Origin: Azoarcus sp.
GTDB taxonomy: Bacteria; Pseudomonadota; Gammaproteobacteria; Burkholderiales; Rhodocyclaceae
Reading direction: 5' to 3'
Assembly (NCBI GenBank): GCA_031276015.1
Contig: JAISNX010000083.1
Location: 1 to 33,958, forward strand
DNA: 33,958 bases
Below the pieces are notes generated by a model. The model ran no database searches. It had not been told where the DNA came from and saw only the letters and a list, made by a program, of their open reading frames with translations. This document shows positions 1 through 10,865 of this stretch, piece after piece (positions within the stretch are counted from its first letter, which is position 1; every line of letters starts with the position of its first letter). A program made the translations under genes and the position numbers.

Positions 1-174
1 ACCGAATCCATGGCCATGACCCCGGCGGCCAGCGTGGCCGGTTTCTACTTCTCCCACCCCGAAAGCCGCTACTTCGTCCTCGGCAAGATTGGCCGCGACC
101 AGCTCGAAGACTGGGCCGCACGCACCGGCATGAGCGTGGAGGAGGCCGCGCGCTGGCTGGCGCCGCTTTTGTAA
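1..174 (+). CDS. metH: Methionine synthase (cobalamin-dependent), C-terminal fragment; 5' end outside window
   Basis: Frame 1 translates to [57 protein letters not shown], the typical MetH activation-domain C-terminus (FSHPES.YF.VGKI..DQ..DYA.R.G). Confidence 0.9.
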   Translation, partial: TESMAMTPAASVAGFYFSHPESRYFVLGKIGRDQLEDWAARTGMSVEEAARWLAPLL

Positions 175-282
175 AAGAGCGGTTTTTTGCCGGATTGCCC
201 GACATCCGGCACAAGGCAGGCGAAGCGATCCAGCGGGCGGCGTGGATGGCAGACTCCGGCGACACGGCAATTCCTCCCACCG

Positions 283-440
283 CGTCATTGCGAGGAGCGC
301 AGCGACGTGGCAATCCATGCGGCGGAGCCATTACCCGAAGCGTTGGGGCAGACGGAACCGCCGTGTGGATTACCACGGGCCTGCGGCCCTCGCAATGACG
401 AGGGAGAAGGAAACAGGCTGTGTAGATACCTATGCTTTGC
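283..440 (+). repeat. REP/MITE-like dispersed palindromic repeat, copy A
   Basis: Core CGTCATTGCGAGG...CAATGACG at 283-400 with inverted ends, followed by gagggagaaggaaacaggctgtgtagatacctatgctt. The same sequence occurs inverted at about 31890-32044. Confidence 0.85.
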
Positions 441-468
441 AGGCATGGCGAAAACAATGAAGAAATAT

Positions 469-495
469 CACCACGGCGCGTGTCGCGCCGTGGTG
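469..495. other. Perfect 12-bp inverted repeat (hairpin), CACCACGGCGCG-TGT-CGCGCCGTGGTG
   Basis: Direct reading; no T-tract follows. Confidence 0.8.
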
Positions 496-812
496 TGCCG
501 TGCGCCGCACTGGCGGCATCGCTTCGCCGACCATGGCAATGGGTTTGTCGGCATTTCCCCGGATTTATGTACGCGGCGCGGCACGCTGTTTTACCGCACT
601 GATTCCTGATATTCTGGCGCTGCCTCGCGGATTCGACCCACTTCGCCCTACTTTTCGACCTTGCTTAAGACCGCCCATTAACATATTTGCGTACACTGGT
701 TGATTTTTAACGGTTTTGGCAAAAACCCACTAATCGTGATAGTTGGGGTTGATAAAAATTTATTCCTTTTTACCGCAAAATAGCTGACAATTCGGATTCA
801 CGAGAAAACTAC

Positions 813-837
813 GTGGGTTTTGGTGGTGCACGGTGCA
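813..837 (+). promoter_or_regulatory. Candidate MraZ operator: three GTGNN boxes on a 10-bp period upstream of mraZ
   Basis: GTGGG(813)-ttttg-GTGGT(823)-gcacg-GTGCA(833), just upstream of the mraZ start at 860. MraZ is known to autoregulate through short G-rich repeats spaced by 5 nt. Confidence 0.5.
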
Positions 838-859
838 CCGAATGCGGGCAGGGGGAACA

Positions 860-1294
860 ATGCTCCGGGATGTCCAGGGAACCACGGCGCTCAATCTCGA
901 TGCGAAGGGACGCCTTGCGATCCCGGCAAAGTATCGGGATGCGCTGGAAGATGGGAAAGTGACCATCACTGCCCATCCCCATGGCTGCCTGCTCATTTAT
1001 TCCACGCCGGACTGGGTGCCGATCCGCGACCAGATCCGGGGCATCCCCAGTCTCGACCCCGCCACGGCATCGTGGAAGCGGCTGTTCATCGGCCATGCAC
1101 AGGACGAAACGCTCGACAACGCGGGCCGGGTATTGATCGCGCCCTCGCAACGGCAATACGCCGGGCTTGAGAAACAGGTCTGGCTGGTCGGGCAGTTGAC
1201 GTATTTCGAGTTGTGGTCCGACGCGGGTTGGCAGCGGCAATTGCAGTCCATGTCGGGTGCCGTGCCCTCCGGTTTCGAGAACCTCGTTTTGTGA
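860..1294 (+). CDS. mraZ: Transcriptional regulator MraZ
   Basis: [33 protein letters not shown] ribosome-binding site; first gene of the dcw cluster. Confidence 0.95.
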   Translation: MLRDVQGTTALNLDAKGRLAIPAKYRDALEDGKVTITAHPHGCLLIYSTPDWVPIRDQIRGIPSLDPATASWKRLFIGHAQDETLDNAGRVLIAPSQRQYAGLEKQVWLVGQLTYFELWSDAGWQRQLQSMSGAVPSGFENLVL

Positions 1295-1304
1295 GCGGAC
1301 GGCC

Positions 1305-2231
1305 ATGCATATCACCGTCCTGCTCCGGGATGCCGTCGACGCGCTGGCGATCAGGAGCGAAGGCATTTACGTCGACGGCACCTTTGGCCGCGGCGGGCAC
1401 AGCCGGGAAGTGTTGTCACGGCTGGATGCGGCGGGCAGGCTCATCGCGCTCGACCGCGATCCGCAGGCCATCGCCGCCGGACGCACCATCGACGACGCGC
1501 GTTTCACGCTCGTCCACGCGCCGTTCAGCGACCTGGCCGGGGTGCTGGATCGCCTCGGGATAGACAAGGTCGATGGCGTGCTGCTCGATCTCGGGGTGTC
1601 CTCGCCGCAGATCGACGAAGCCGCCAGGGGAATGAGTTTCAGGTTCGATGCGCCGCTCGACATGCGCATGGATACCAGCCGCGGCCAGACCGCGGCGCAA
1701 TGGCTGGCGGAAGCGTCCGTCGGCCAAATTACAGAGGTGCTCAGGGAATATGGGGAAGAACGGTTTGCTCATGCGATTGCAAAGGCGATTGCAACTGCTC
1801 GGACAAGGGGATCTGTTGCGACCACAGGACAACTTGCCGAGATCGTGGAACAGGCGGTCCGTACACGCGAGCCGGGGCAACACCCGGCGACGCGCAGCTT
1901 CCAGGCTTTACGGATTTTCATTAATCAGGAACTAGGGGAGTTGTCCCGCGTGTTGCCGGTTTGCGTGGAGCGCCTGCGCACCGGGGGACGGTTGGTGGTG
2001 ATCAGCTTTCATTCGCTCGAAGATCGCATCGTCAAGCGTTTCATGCGCGACGAGGCGCGTCCGCCGCAATGGCCGACGCGCCTGCCCGTGCGCGCGGCGG
2101 ATTTGCCGTCGGCACGGCTTGCCCTGCTCGGACGGGCGCGGCGACCCGGCGCGGACGAGACGGCGCGCAATCCGCGCGCACGCAGCGCGGTGATGCGGGT
2201 CGCCGAACGGCTCGGGGGGCTGGCGGCATGA
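1305..2231 (+). CDS. rsmH: 16S rRNA (cytosine(1402)-N(4))-methyltransferase RsmH
   Basis: [13 protein letters not shown]...[12 protein letters not shown]...[26 protein letters not shown]; dcw context. Confidence 0.97.
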   Translation: MHITVLLRDAVDALAIRSEGIYVDGTFGRGGHSREVLSRLDAAGRLIALDRDPQAIAAGRTIDDARFTLVHAPFSDLAGVLDRLGIDKVDGVLLDLGVSSPQIDEAARGMSFRFDAPLDMRMDTSRGQTAAQWLAEASVGQITEVLREYGEERFAHAIAKAIATARTRGSVATTGQLAEIVEQAVRTREPGQHPATRSFQALRIFINQELGELSRVLPVCVERLRTGGRLVVISFHSLEDRIVKRFMRDEARPPQWPTRLPVRAADLPSARLALLGRARRPGADETARNPRARSAVMRVAERLGGLAA

Positions 2232-2506
2232 TCCGTTTCGATGCTTTCCTCGCCACCCTGTTCATCGTGCTCGCCGCGGCCAGCGCCTTGGGGGTGGTCG
2301 CCTCGCAGCACGAAACCCGCAAGCTGTACGACGCTTTCGAGCGTGAACAGAACCGCGCGCAAAGCCTGGATGTGGAATGGGGCCGCCTGCAAATCGAGCA
2401 AGGCTCGCTGGTCGATCATCGCCGGGTCGAGGAAATCGCGCGCGAAAAGCTGGACATGGCACCGCCGCAGCCCGGCCAGATCCTCGTGTTGGAGGACAGG
2501 CCATGA
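2228..2506 (+). CDS. ftsL: Cell division protein FtsL
   Basis: Short single-TM protein [38 protein letters not shown]...; ATGA overlap with rsmH; located between rsmH and ftsI. Confidence 0.9.
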   Translation: MIRFDAFLATLFIVLAAASALGVVASQHETRKLYDAFEREQNRAQSLDVEWGRLQIEQGSLVDHRRVEEIAREKLDMAPPQPGQILVLEDRP

Positions 2507-4272
2507 GCCGCGCGCGGAAAACCGTCACCTTCAACCACAATCCGCTGCTCCAACTCGGCCTGCCGCAATGGCGCGCGCGGCTGGTGCTGCTCGTGCTGCT
2601 CGCGGGCATGGTCACGCTGCTCGGGCGTTCGCTGTACCTACAGTGCTACACCAAGGAGTTCCTCCAGTCCAAAGGGGAAGAGCGTTCCGTGCGGGAGCTG
2701 GAAGTCCCGGCCACGCGCGGGCGCATCGCCGACCGCAACGGCAATTTGCTGGCGGTCAGCACGCCAGTGCGTTCGATCTGGGCGATTCCGTCCGTCGCCA
2801 GCAGGATCGAGCCGGGGCAATTGCGGCAACTGGCGCAATTGCTCGGAATGAATGTCGACGATCTCAATGCCCGCCTTGCCATCAAGAACAAGAATGTCGC
2901 GCTCAAGCGCCAGGTTTTGCCCGAGCTTGCCGGGAAGGTCGCGGCACTCGAATTGCCCGGCATCTATCAGGAGGACGAATTCCGTCGCTTTTATCCGAGC
3001 GGCGAAATCATGTCGCACCTGCTCGGCTTTACCGGCGTGCAGGATCACGGGCAGGAAGGCATCGAACTGATGTTCGAGAGCGTGCTCGCGGGGCAGGCGG
3101 GAAAGAAACGGGTCGTCAAGGATCTGCGCGGAAAGTTGGTGGAAAACGCCCAGATCATCACCGAGCCGCACAACGGCAAGGACGTGACGCTGGCGGTGGA
3201 CAGCAGCATCCAGTATCTCGCCTATACGGCCTTGAGCGAGGCGGTGCGGCGGCACAAGGCCCAGGGAGGGGCGGCGGTAGTGCTCGATGTGCAGACCGGG
3301 GAAGTGCTGGCGCTGGTCAATGCGCCGACGTTCAACCCCAACAACCTCGCGCATCGCACCGGCGAGCAGTTGCGCAATCGCGTGTTTACCTACGTGTTCG
3401 AGCCAGGTTCGATCATGAAGCCCTTCGTCACCGCGATGGCGCTGGAAAGCGGCAAGTTCCGGGCAACGACACCCATCGACACCCGCAACGGGCGTTTCGT
3501 CGTCGGGAAGGGCGTGATCCGCGACACGCACCCCTACCCCACGCTCACGGTGAGCGAAATCATCCAGAAGTCGTCCAACGTCGGCGTCTCCAGGATGGCG
3601 CTGGAGTTCGAGCCGGAATCCATGCGGGATTTCTACGCCCGGATGGGTTTCGGTTTGCCGCTCCAGACCGGCTTTCCGGGCGAGAAAAGCGGCTACCTGC
3701 CTCCGGCGCGGAACTGGACGCCGTTCGAGCAGGCGACGATGTCCTTCGGCTACGGCGTTTCCGTGACGCTGATCCAGATGGCGCGCGCCTATCTCGCCTT
3801 TGCCCGCGACGGCGAACTGCTGCCCTTGTCGCTGACCCGCGTCGACGCGCCGCCATCGGGAACGCGCGTGTTTTCGCCGCAGGTGGCGCGCGAAGTGCGC
3901 CAGATGATGGAGACGGTCGTCGCTCCCGGCGGCACCGCCACCCGCGCGCGCATCATGGGCTATCGGGTGGCGGGCAAGACCGGCACCGCCAACAAGATCG
4001 AAAGCCGCAAGTACGTCAACAAATATGTATCGTCCTTCATCGGCCTCGCGCCCGCCTCGAATCCGCGGCTGGTCGTGGCGGTGATGATCGACGATCCGAC
4101 GGGCGGCCAGCATTCCGGCGGCGTGGTGGCGGCCCCGGTGTTCGCGCAGGTGGCCGAAGGGTCGTTGCGCGCGCTCGGCGTCGCGCCCGACGTGCCGCTG
4201 GCGACATCCCTGCACCTGACCGCGACGACGCCGAAAAACACGGCGCGCGCCCAAGCTTCGGGAGGCATGTGA
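2503..4272 (+). CDS. ftsI: Peptidoglycan D,D-transpeptidase FtsI (PBP3)
   Basis: N-terminal TM; RGRIADRNG, EPGSIMKPF, KSSNVG, GKTGTA motifs. Confidence 0.97.
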   Translation: MSRARKTVTFNHNPLLQLGLPQWRARLVLLVLLAGMVTLLGRSLYLQCYTKEFLQSKGEERSVRELEVPATRGRIADRNGNLLAVSTPVRSIWAIPSVASRIEPGQLRQLAQLLGMNVDDLNARLAIKNKNVALKRQVLPELAGKVAALELPGIYQEDEFRRFYPSGEIMSHLLGFTGVQDHGQEGIELMFESVLAGQAGKKRVVKDLRGKLVENAQIITEPHNGKDVTLAVDSSIQYLAYTALSEAVRRHKAQGGAAVVLDVQTGEVLALVNAPTFNPNNLAHRTGEQLRNRVFTYVFEPGSIMKPFVTAMALESGKFRATTPIDTRNGRFVVGKGVIRDTHPYPTLTVSEIIQKSSNVGVSRMALEFEPESMRDFYARMGFGLPLQTGFPGEKSGYLPPARNWTPFEQATMSFGYGVSVTLIQMARAYLAFARDGELLPLSLTRVDAPPSGTRVFSPQVAREVRQMMETVVAPGGTATRARIMGYRVAGKTGTANKIESRKYVNKYVSSFIGLAPASNPRLVVAVMIDDPTGGQHSGGVVAAPVFAQVAEGSLRALGVAPDVPLATSLHLTATTPKNTARAQASGGM

Positions 4273-5762
4273 TGCGCGCCGCCAACGTGCTCGCCCTGCT
4301 TGCCAGCGCCGGGATAAAGCCGCGCGGCATCAGCGCCGATTCGCGCCGCATCGGCGCGGGCGATGTGTTCATCGCCTGGCCGGGCGCGGCGAACGACGGA
4401 CGGCGCTACATCGACAGCGCCCTCGCGCGCGGCGCGCTGGCTGTGCTCCACGAGAGCGGCGACGGATTTTCCCTGCCCGCCGCCGATCGGCCCGTATTCG
4501 CCGTCGAGGACTTGCGTGCGCTGGCCGGGCATCTGGCGCACGAAATCTACGGGCATCCCTCCGAAAAATTGTGGCTGGCGGGCGTGACGGGCACCAACGG
4601 CAAGACCACGACCAGCCAGTGGCTGGCGCGTGCGCTCGAAACGCTCGGCCTGCGCTGCGGCATGATCGGCACACTGGGCAGCGGCTTCCCGGACGCGCTC
4701 GCCGCCGGACTCAACACCACGCCGGACGCGCTCGACCTGCACCGCCTGCTCGCGGGTTTCGTCCGCGAGGGCGCGCAGGCGGCGGTCATGGAAGTCTCGT
4801 CGATCGGGCTGGATCAGGAACGGGTCAACGGCGCGCGCTTCAAGGCGGCGATCTTCACCAATCTCACGCACGACCACCTCGACTATCACGGTTCGATGGA
4901 AGCGTATGGCGCGGCCAAGGCGCGGTTTTTCGGCATGCCCGGTCTCGATGCCGCCGTAATTAACCTCGACGACGATTTCGGCCTCGACATCGCCCGGCGT
5001 CTTGCCGCGCGCGGCATCAGGACGATCGGCTACACTCTGGCGGCGGTTCGTCCCGTCCTGCCGGGGGTGCGGATGCTCATCGGCGAGAACCTGCGCGCCA
5101 GTGCCACGGGGATCGAGTTCGAGGCGACATGGGAGGGACGGCGGGAGACGCTGGACGTTCGCATGGCGGGTGCGTTCAATATCTCCAACCTGCTCGCGGT
5201 GATCGGTGCCCTGCTCGGGCGCGGCGTGGCGCTGGACGATGCCTTACGGGCGGCAAGGACGCTGACGCCGCCGCCGGGTAGGATGCAACTCGTGGGCGGC
5301 GAGGACGAGCCGCTCGTGATCGTCGATTACGCGCATACGCCCGACGCACTCGCCAAGGTGCTCGACGCCGCGCGCGATACCGCGCGTTCGCGCGACGGCC
5401 GCCTGACCTGCGTCTTCGGCTGCGGCGGCGACCGCGACACCGGCAAGCGTCCGCAAATGGGCGAGATCGCCAGCAGGCTCGCCGACCGCGTGATCGTCAC
5501 CAGCGACAACCCGCGCAACGAGGAGCCGGAACGCATCGTCGCGGGCATTCTCGCGGGCGCGGGGCCGCGGGCCGAGATCGTGATCGAGCGTGCGGCGGCG
5601 ATCCGCGCGGCAGTCCGCGAGGCCAGGGCGGAAGATGTCGTCCTCATCGCGGGGAAAGGGCATGAGCCTTATCAGGAAATCCATGGAGAAAGACTTCCGT
5701 TTTCAGACATCGACCAGGCCGGGCAAGCACTCGCGGCATGGCGGGAGGTGACGAACGCATGA
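4272..5762 (+). CDS. murE: UDP-N-acetylmuramoyl-L-alanyl-D-glutamate--2,6-diaminopimelate ligase
   Basis: GVTGTNGKTTTSQWLA, TNLTHDHLDYHG, DNPRNEEP (mDAP-specific DNPR motif), IAGKGHE. Confidence 0.97.
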   Translation: MRAANVLALLASAGIKPRGISADSRRIGAGDVFIAWPGAANDGRRYIDSALARGALAVLHESGDGFSLPAADRPVFAVEDLRALAGHLAHEIYGHPSEKLWLAGVTGTNGKTTTSQWLARALETLGLRCGMIGTLGSGFPDALAAGLNTTPDALDLHRLLAGFVREGAQAAVMEVSSIGLDQERVNGARFKAAIFTNLTHDHLDYHGSMEAYGAAKARFFGMPGLDAAVINLDDDFGLDIARRLAARGIRTIGYTLAAVRPVLPGVRMLIGENLRASATGIEFEATWEGRRETLDVRMAGAFNISNLLAVIGALLGRGVALDDALRAARTLTPPPGRMQLVGGEDEPLVIVDYAHTPDALAKVLDAARDTARSRDGRLTCVFGCGGDRDTGKRPQMGEIASRLADRVIVTSDNPRNEEPERIVAGILAGAGPRAEIVIERAAAIRAAVREARAEDVVLIAGKGHEPYQEIHGERLPFSDIDQAGQALAAWREVTNA

Positions 5763-7156
5763 TGACATTGACCGGGGCTGCCGTCCTGCTCGCCGCGCGC
5801 GAGGCGCGCGCGCTGGGCGAGGCCCATTTCGACGCCGTGGGCACGGACAGCCGCGCCATCGCGCCCGGACAATTGTTCGTCGCCTTGCGCGGCGAGCATT
5901 TCGACGGCCACGATTTCGTCGGGGCCGCGCTGGCCGACGGCGCGGCGGCGGCGATGGTCGACGCGCGATGGGCGGCGGAACACACGCGAGGCGAAGCGGC
6001 CTGGCTTGTCGTCGACGACACGCGCCTCGCGCTGGGCGCGCTGGCGGCGGGCTGGCGCGCCCGTTTCGACATTCCGCTCATCGGTGTGACCGGCAGCAAC
6101 GGCAAGACCACGGTCAAGGAAATGGTCGCCGCGATCCTGCGCGCCTGGGCCGGGCGCGACGATGCGGTGCTCGCCACCCGGGGCAACTTCAACAACGACA
6201 TCGGCCTGCCGCTCACGCTGCTCGGCCTGCGCGCCGGACACCGGGCGGCGGTCATCGAGATGGGGATGAACCATCCGGGCGAGATCGCCTACCTGACCAG
6301 ACTCGCGCGTCCGACGGTGGCGCTGGTCAACAACGTCCAGCGCGCCCATCTGGAAGGGCTTGGCACGCTCACCGAGGTCGCAAAGGAAAAGGGCCACATC
6401 TACGACGGACTCGACGACGACGGCATCGCCATCGTCAACGCCGAAGATCTCCACCTCGCCGAACTGCTCCCGGCCCTCGCGGGCCGCCGCTGGTTCGGCT
6501 TCGGTTTCGGCACAAACCGCGAGGCGGACGTGACGGGGCATTACACCCTGCACGACCTGGGGGCGAAGCTCCACATCGAAACGCCCTGGGGCGAGACCGA
6601 TTGCGATCTGCGGCTGCCGGGCGCGCACAATGTCCTCAACGCGCTGGCCGCCGCCGCCGCATGCCTGGCCGCGGGGGTGCCGTTGCCGAACGTGAGGGCG
6701 GGACTCGAAAGCTACGACGGCACCCGTGGCCGCCTGCAACGGCGGGCGGGGCCGAGGGGCGCGCGGATACTCGACGACAGCTACAACGCCAATCCGGATT
6801 CGGTGCGCGCCGCGATCGACGTGCTCGCCGACATGCCCGGCCAGACTTTCCTCGTCCTCGGCGACATGGGCGAAGTGGGCGAAACCAGCGCGCAGGCACA
6901 CGACGAAATCGGCGGCTATGCAAAAAGCAAGGGCATCGGCGGCCTGTACACGCTCGGTGCCATGAGCGCCGTGGCCGTGCGCAATTTCGGCGAGGGCGGC
7001 TGGCACTTCGGCTCGCCGGAAGCCCTTGCGGCGGCGCTGGCCCCCAGGCTCGATGCCAACACCACGGTGCTGGTGAAAGGTTCGCGCTTCATGCGCATGG
7101 AACGGGTGGCAGACGCGCTTGCCGCGCTGGCCACCGAACACCCCGGAGGCGTCTGA
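5759..7156 (+). CDS. murF: UDP-N-acetylmuramoyl-tripeptide--D-alanyl-D-alanine ligase
   Basis: [52 protein letters not shown]. Confidence 0.97.
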   Translation: MMTLTGAAVLLAAREARALGEAHFDAVGTDSRAIAPGQLFVALRGEHFDGHDFVGAALADGAAAAMVDARWAAEHTRGEAAWLVVDDTRLALGALAAGWRARFDIPLIGVTGSNGKTTVKEMVAAILRAWAGRDDAVLATRGNFNNDIGLPLTLLGLRAGHRAAVIEMGMNHPGEIAYLTRLARPTVALVNNVQRAHLEGLGTLTEVAKEKGHIYDGLDDDGIAIVNAEDLHLAELLPALAGRRWFGFGFGTNREADVTGHYTLHDLGAKLHIETPWGETDCDLRLPGAHNVLNALAAAAACLAAGVPLPNVRAGLESYDGTRGRLQRRAGPRGARILDDSYNANPDSVRAAIDVLADMPGQTFLVLGDMGEVGETSAQAHDEIGGYAKSKGIGGLYTLGAMSAVAVRNFGEGGWHFGSPEALAAALAPRLDANTTVLVKGSRFMRMERVADALAALATEHPGGV

Positions 7157-7159
7157 CCG

Positions 7160-8263
7160 ATGTTGCTCGAACTCTCGCAATGGATCGCACAGCATGTTCG
7201 CGGCTTCAATGTGCTCAACTACATCACCTTGCGCACGGTGCTGGCGGCAATGACCGCGCTCTTTTTCTCGCTCGCCGCCGGGCCGAGGGTGATCCGCTGG
7301 CTGGCGGCAAAGAAAATCGGCCAGGCCGTGCGCACCGACGGGCCGCAGGCGCATCTCGTCAAATCGGGCACGCCCACGATGGGCGGCATCCTGATCCTCA
7401 TCACGGTGGCGATGACGACGCTGCTCTGGGGCGATCTCGCCAACCACTATGTCTGGACGGTGCTCGTGGTCACGCTCGGCTTCGGCATCATCGGCTGGTA
7501 CGACGACTGGAAAAAGGTCGTCTACCGCGATCCGAACGGCCTGGCGGCGCGCTGGAAGTTCTTCTGGCAATCGGTGCTCGGCATCGGGGCCGCGCTCTTT
7601 CTCGCCTTTTCCACCGACAACCCGGCGCAGACGGAACTCATCGTGCCGTTCTTCAAGAGCATCGCCTATCCGCTCGGCGTCGTCGGCTTCGTCGCGCTCA
7701 CCTATTTCGTCATCGTCGGCACCTCCAACGCGATCAACCTCACCGACGGGCTGGACGGCCTCGCCATCATGCCGACGGTGATGGTCTCCGGCGCTTTCTG
7801 CATCTTCGCCTATGCGAGCGGCAATGCCGAATTCGCCAAGTACCTGTTGATTCCCTATGTGCCCGGCGCGGGCGAACTGTGCATCGTCCTCGGGGCCATT
7901 GCCGGGGCGGGACTCGGCTTCCTGTGGTTCAACGCCTACCCGGCGGAAGTGTTCATGGGCGATGTCGGGGCGCTCGCGCTCGGCGCGGCCCTCGGCTGCG
8001 TGGCCGTGATCGTGCGCCAGGAAATCGTGCTCTTCATCATGGGCGGGCTGTTCGTCGCCGAAACGCTCTCGGTCATGGTGCAGGTGGGCTGGTTCAAATA
8101 CACCAAGAAGCGATACGGACAAGGGCGGCGCATCCTGCTCATGGCACCGCTGCATCACCACTTCGAGCAAAGCGGCTGGAAAGAAACGCAGGTGGTGGTT
8201 CGCTTCTGGATCATCACCATCATGCTGGTGCTTTTCGGTCTTTCGACCCTGAAACTGAGATAG
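7160..8263 (+). CDS. mraY: Phospho-N-acetylmuramoyl-pentapeptide-transferase
   Basis: [50 protein letters not shown]. Confidence 0.97.
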   Translation: MLLELSQWIAQHVRGFNVLNYITLRTVLAAMTALFFSLAAGPRVIRWLAAKKIGQAVRTDGPQAHLVKSGTPTMGGILILITVAMTTLLWGDLANHYVWTVLVVTLGFGIIGWYDDWKKVVYRDPNGLAARWKFFWQSVLGIGAALFLAFSTDNPAQTELIVPFFKSIAYPLGVVGFVALTYFVIVGTSNAINLTDGLDGLAIMPTVMVSGAFCIFAYASGNAEFAKYLLIPYVPGAGELCIVLGAIAGAGLGFLWFNAYPAEVFMGDVGALALGAALGCVAVIVRQEIVLFIMGGLFVAETLSVMVQVGWFKYTKKRYGQGRRILLMAPLHHHFEQSGWKETQVVVRFWIITIMLVLFGLSTLKLR

Positions 8264-8265
8264 GA

Positions 8266-9633
8266 ATGGAACTGGCGCGCAAACGCTTCCTCGTGGCGGG
8301 CCTGGGCGAATCCGGGCTGGCAATGGCGAAATGGCTTCATGCCAGGGGCGCTTGCGTGCGGGTCGCCGACAGCCGGGAAAACCCGCCCATGCGCGCGGCG
8401 CTGGCCGCCGTCGCGCCGGAGGTCGAGGTCGTCGCCGGGCCGTTCCGGACGGAGACCTTCGCGGATGCCGATTACCTCGCGCTCTCGCCCGGCCTGCCCG
8501 TGACGACGCCGGAAATCGCCGCCGCCGCCGGGAAGGCTCCCATCGTTTCCGAAGTGGATCTGTTCGCCGACGCGATCGCCGAATACACGCCGGAGGCAAA
8601 GGTGGTGGCGATCACCGGCAGCAACGGCAAGACCACGACCACGGCCTTGACCGCGCATCTCCTGAACGGCGCGGGCGTGCCCGCCGTCGCCTGCGGCAAC
8701 ATCTCGCCCTCGCTGCTCGATGCGCTGGCGACGGCGCTCGATACGGGCAGCCTGCCGCAAGCCTGGGTACTGGAGCTGTCCAGCTTCCAGCTCGAAATCA
8801 CGCACCGGCTGGCGGCGCATGCCGCGACGGTGCTGAACGTGAGCGAAGATCATCTCGACCGCTACGATTCCATGGCCGGATACACCCGGGCCAAGGCGCG
8901 CATCTTCCAGCATCCCGCCACCGTGCGCGTGCTCAACCGCGACGACGACCGCAGCCTGTGCATGGGGGGATGCGGCACCGGCATGGTGACTTTCGGCCTC
9001 GGTCCCGCGCCGCGTGCCGGGCACTACGGCATCGCGCGGAACGCCATCCACTTCGGCGAGGATCGCCTGGCCGGTCTCGACGAACTGCCGCTCAAGGGGC
9101 TGCACAATGCCGCCAACGTCATGGCGGCGCTGGCCCTGTGCAATGCCGTTGGCATGAACGCCGAACGGGTGCTGCCCGCGCTCAAGACATTCGCGGGCTT
9201 GCCGCACCGCGTCGAACCCATCGCGGAAACCGGCGGCGTGCTGTACGTCGACGATTCCAAGGGTACCAACGTCGGCGCGACGCTTGCCGCCATCGAAGGC
9301 ATGGGACGGCCTGTCGCCATCGTCCTCGGCGGCGACGGCAAGGGGCAGGACTTCTCGCCGCTGAAGGCCGCGCTCCAGGCACATGGCCGGGCCGTCGCGC
9401 TGATCGGCCGCGACGGCCCGGCCATTGCCGCCGCCATCGCGGGCTGCGGCCTGCCCACGAAAAGCTTCCCCACCCTCGACGCGGCGGTGCGCTGGCTCGC
9501 CACGCAGGCGCGCGCGGGCGATTGCGTGCTGCTGTCGCCCGCCTGCGCAAGTTGGGACATGTTCCGCAACTATGCCCATCGCGCCGAAGTATTCGCCGAA
9601 ACGGTGCGGGCACTGGCGGAGGACGAACGATGA
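8266..9633 (+). CDS. murD: UDP-N-acetylmuramoylalanine--D-glutamate ligase
   Basis: [58 protein letters not shown]. Confidence 0.97.
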   Translation: MELARKRFLVAGLGESGLAMAKWLHARGACVRVADSRENPPMRAALAAVAPEVEVVAGPFRTETFADADYLALSPGLPVTTPEIAAAAGKAPIVSEVDLFADAIAEYTPEAKVVAITGSNGKTTTTALTAHLLNGAGVPAVACGNISPSLLDALATALDTGSLPQAWVLELSSFQLEITHRLAAHAATVLNVSEDHLDRYDSMAGYTRAKARIFQHPATVRVLNRDDDRSLCMGGCGTGMVTFGLGPAPRAGHYGIARNAIHFGEDRLAGLDELPLKGLHNAANVMAALALCNAVGMNAERVLPALKTFAGLPHRVEPIAETGGVLYVDDSKGTNVGATLAAIEGMGRPVAIVLGGDGKGQDFSPLKAALQAHGRAVALIGRDGPAIAAAIAGCGLPTKSFPTLDAAVRWLATQARAGDCVLLSPACASWDMFRNYAHRAEVFAETVRALAEDER

Positions 9634-10865
9634 AATTCATCGCCGCGCTCTGGAACAGCGCCTTCCCCGTGCCCGACGAACGCGACGACAACATCGCCGC
9701 GCGCACGGCGGGACGGCTGGCCAAGCCGCGCGTGCCCGTCAACGAACTCGACCCGGCATTGTGCTGGTCGGCGGCGATCCTGCTCGTATTCGGCGTGGTG
9801 ATGGTCTATTCGGCCTCCATCGCCATCGCCGAGGGTGGCCGCTATACCGGCTACCAGGCCAATTACTTCCTGATCCGGCACGTGATCTTCCTCGTCGTGG
9901 GGCTGGTGGCGGGGCTGGTCGCTTTCCGCGTCCCGATGGAACAGTGGCAGCGCATGGCACCCTGGCTCTTTCTGTCGGGCATCGTGCTGTTGGTGGTGAC
10001 GCTGTTTCCGGGGGTCGGGCACGAAGTCGGCGGCGCGCGGCGCTGGCTGCGACTGGGGTCGGTCAACATCCAGGCGTCCGAACTGATGAAACTTTTCGTG
10101 GCGATCTACGCCGCCGACTACACGGTGCGCAAACTCGACGTCATGGCGAATTTCAAGAAAGGCTTCATGCCCATGATGGCCGCGATCCTGTTCGTGGGCT
10201 GCCTGCTCCTGTTCGAGCCGGACTTCGGCGCGTTCGCGGTGATCGCCGCCATTGCGTTCGGCGTGCTGTTCCTCGGCGGCGTCAACCTGCGCGTGTTCAC
10301 CCTGCTCGGCATGGCGGCGCTGATCGGCTTCGTCCTGCTGATCCTGATTTCCCCGTACCGGCGCGACCGCATCTTCAGCTTCATGGATCCCTGGGCCGAT
10401 CCCTTCAATACCGGCTACCAGCTCACGCACGCGCTGATGGCCTTCGGGCGCGGCGAACTGTTCGGGGTGGGCCTGGGGGCCAGTATCGAGAAACTTTTCT
10501 ACCTTCCCGAATCGCATACCGATTTCCTGCTCGCGGTCATCGCCGAGGAACTCGGCTTCGTCGGCGTGCTGGCCATCGTCGTGCTTTTCGCCATTCTGGT
10601 GCAGCGCGCCTTCGTCATCGGGCGCGAGGCGATCCAGCTCGAACGCTACTTCCCCGGACTGGTGGCACAGGCCATCGGCCTGTGGCTCGGCGTGCAGGCT
10701 TTCATCAGCATGGGCGTGAACATGGGCCTGCTGCCGACCAAGGGGCTGACCCTGCCGCTGATGAGCTACGGCGGCTCCGGCCTGCTCGCCAACTGCCTGG
10801 CGCTCGGCATCCTGCTGCGCGTCGACTGGGAAGTGCGGATGCTGAAGCGGGGGGCGAACGCATGA
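9630..10865 (+). CDS. ftsW: Lipid II polymerase / SEDS protein FtsW
   Basis: Polytopic; [57 protein letters not shown]. Confidence 0.97.
   Translation: MKFIAALWNSAFPVPDERDDNIAARTAGRLAKPRVPVNELDPALCWSAAILLVFGVVMVYSASIAIAEGGRYTGYQANYFLIRHVIFLVVGLVAGLVAFRVPMEQWQRMAPWLFLSGIVLLVVTLFPGVGHEVGGARRWLRLGSVNIQASELMKLFVAIYAADYTVRKLDVMANFKKGFMPMMAAILFVGCLLLFEPDFGAFAVIAAIAFGVLFLGGVNLRVFTLLGMAALIGFVLLILISPYRRDRIFSFMDPWADPFNTGYQLTHALMAFGRGELFGVGLGASIEKLFYLPESHTDFLLAVIAEELGFVGVLAIVVLFAILVQRAFVIGREAIQLERYFPGLVAQAIGLWLGVQAFISMGVNMGLLPTKGLTLPLMSYGGSGLLANCLALGILLRVDWEVRMLKRGANA

Noticed and set aside
187-609. 140-aa ORF (and 31778..32089 minus) containing RHCEERSDVAIHAAEP... as a conserved protein family
   Set aside because: This peptide is the spurious translation of the CGTCATTGCGAGGAGCG palindromic repeat, not a genuine protein.
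2241-5762. 1173-aa + strand ORF as a fusion protein
   Set aside because: The first 677 codons are an out-of-frame reading over ftsL/ftsI; murE starts at 4272. High GC creates long open frames.
5672-8599. 975-aa minus-strand ORF and other long antisense ORFs (8155-9579, 11713-13521, 2638-4254) as real genes
   Set aside because: They lie opposite confidently identified mur/fts genes, have Arg/His/Ala-rich low-complexity composition, and show no recognisable domains; these are GC-rich shadow ORFs.
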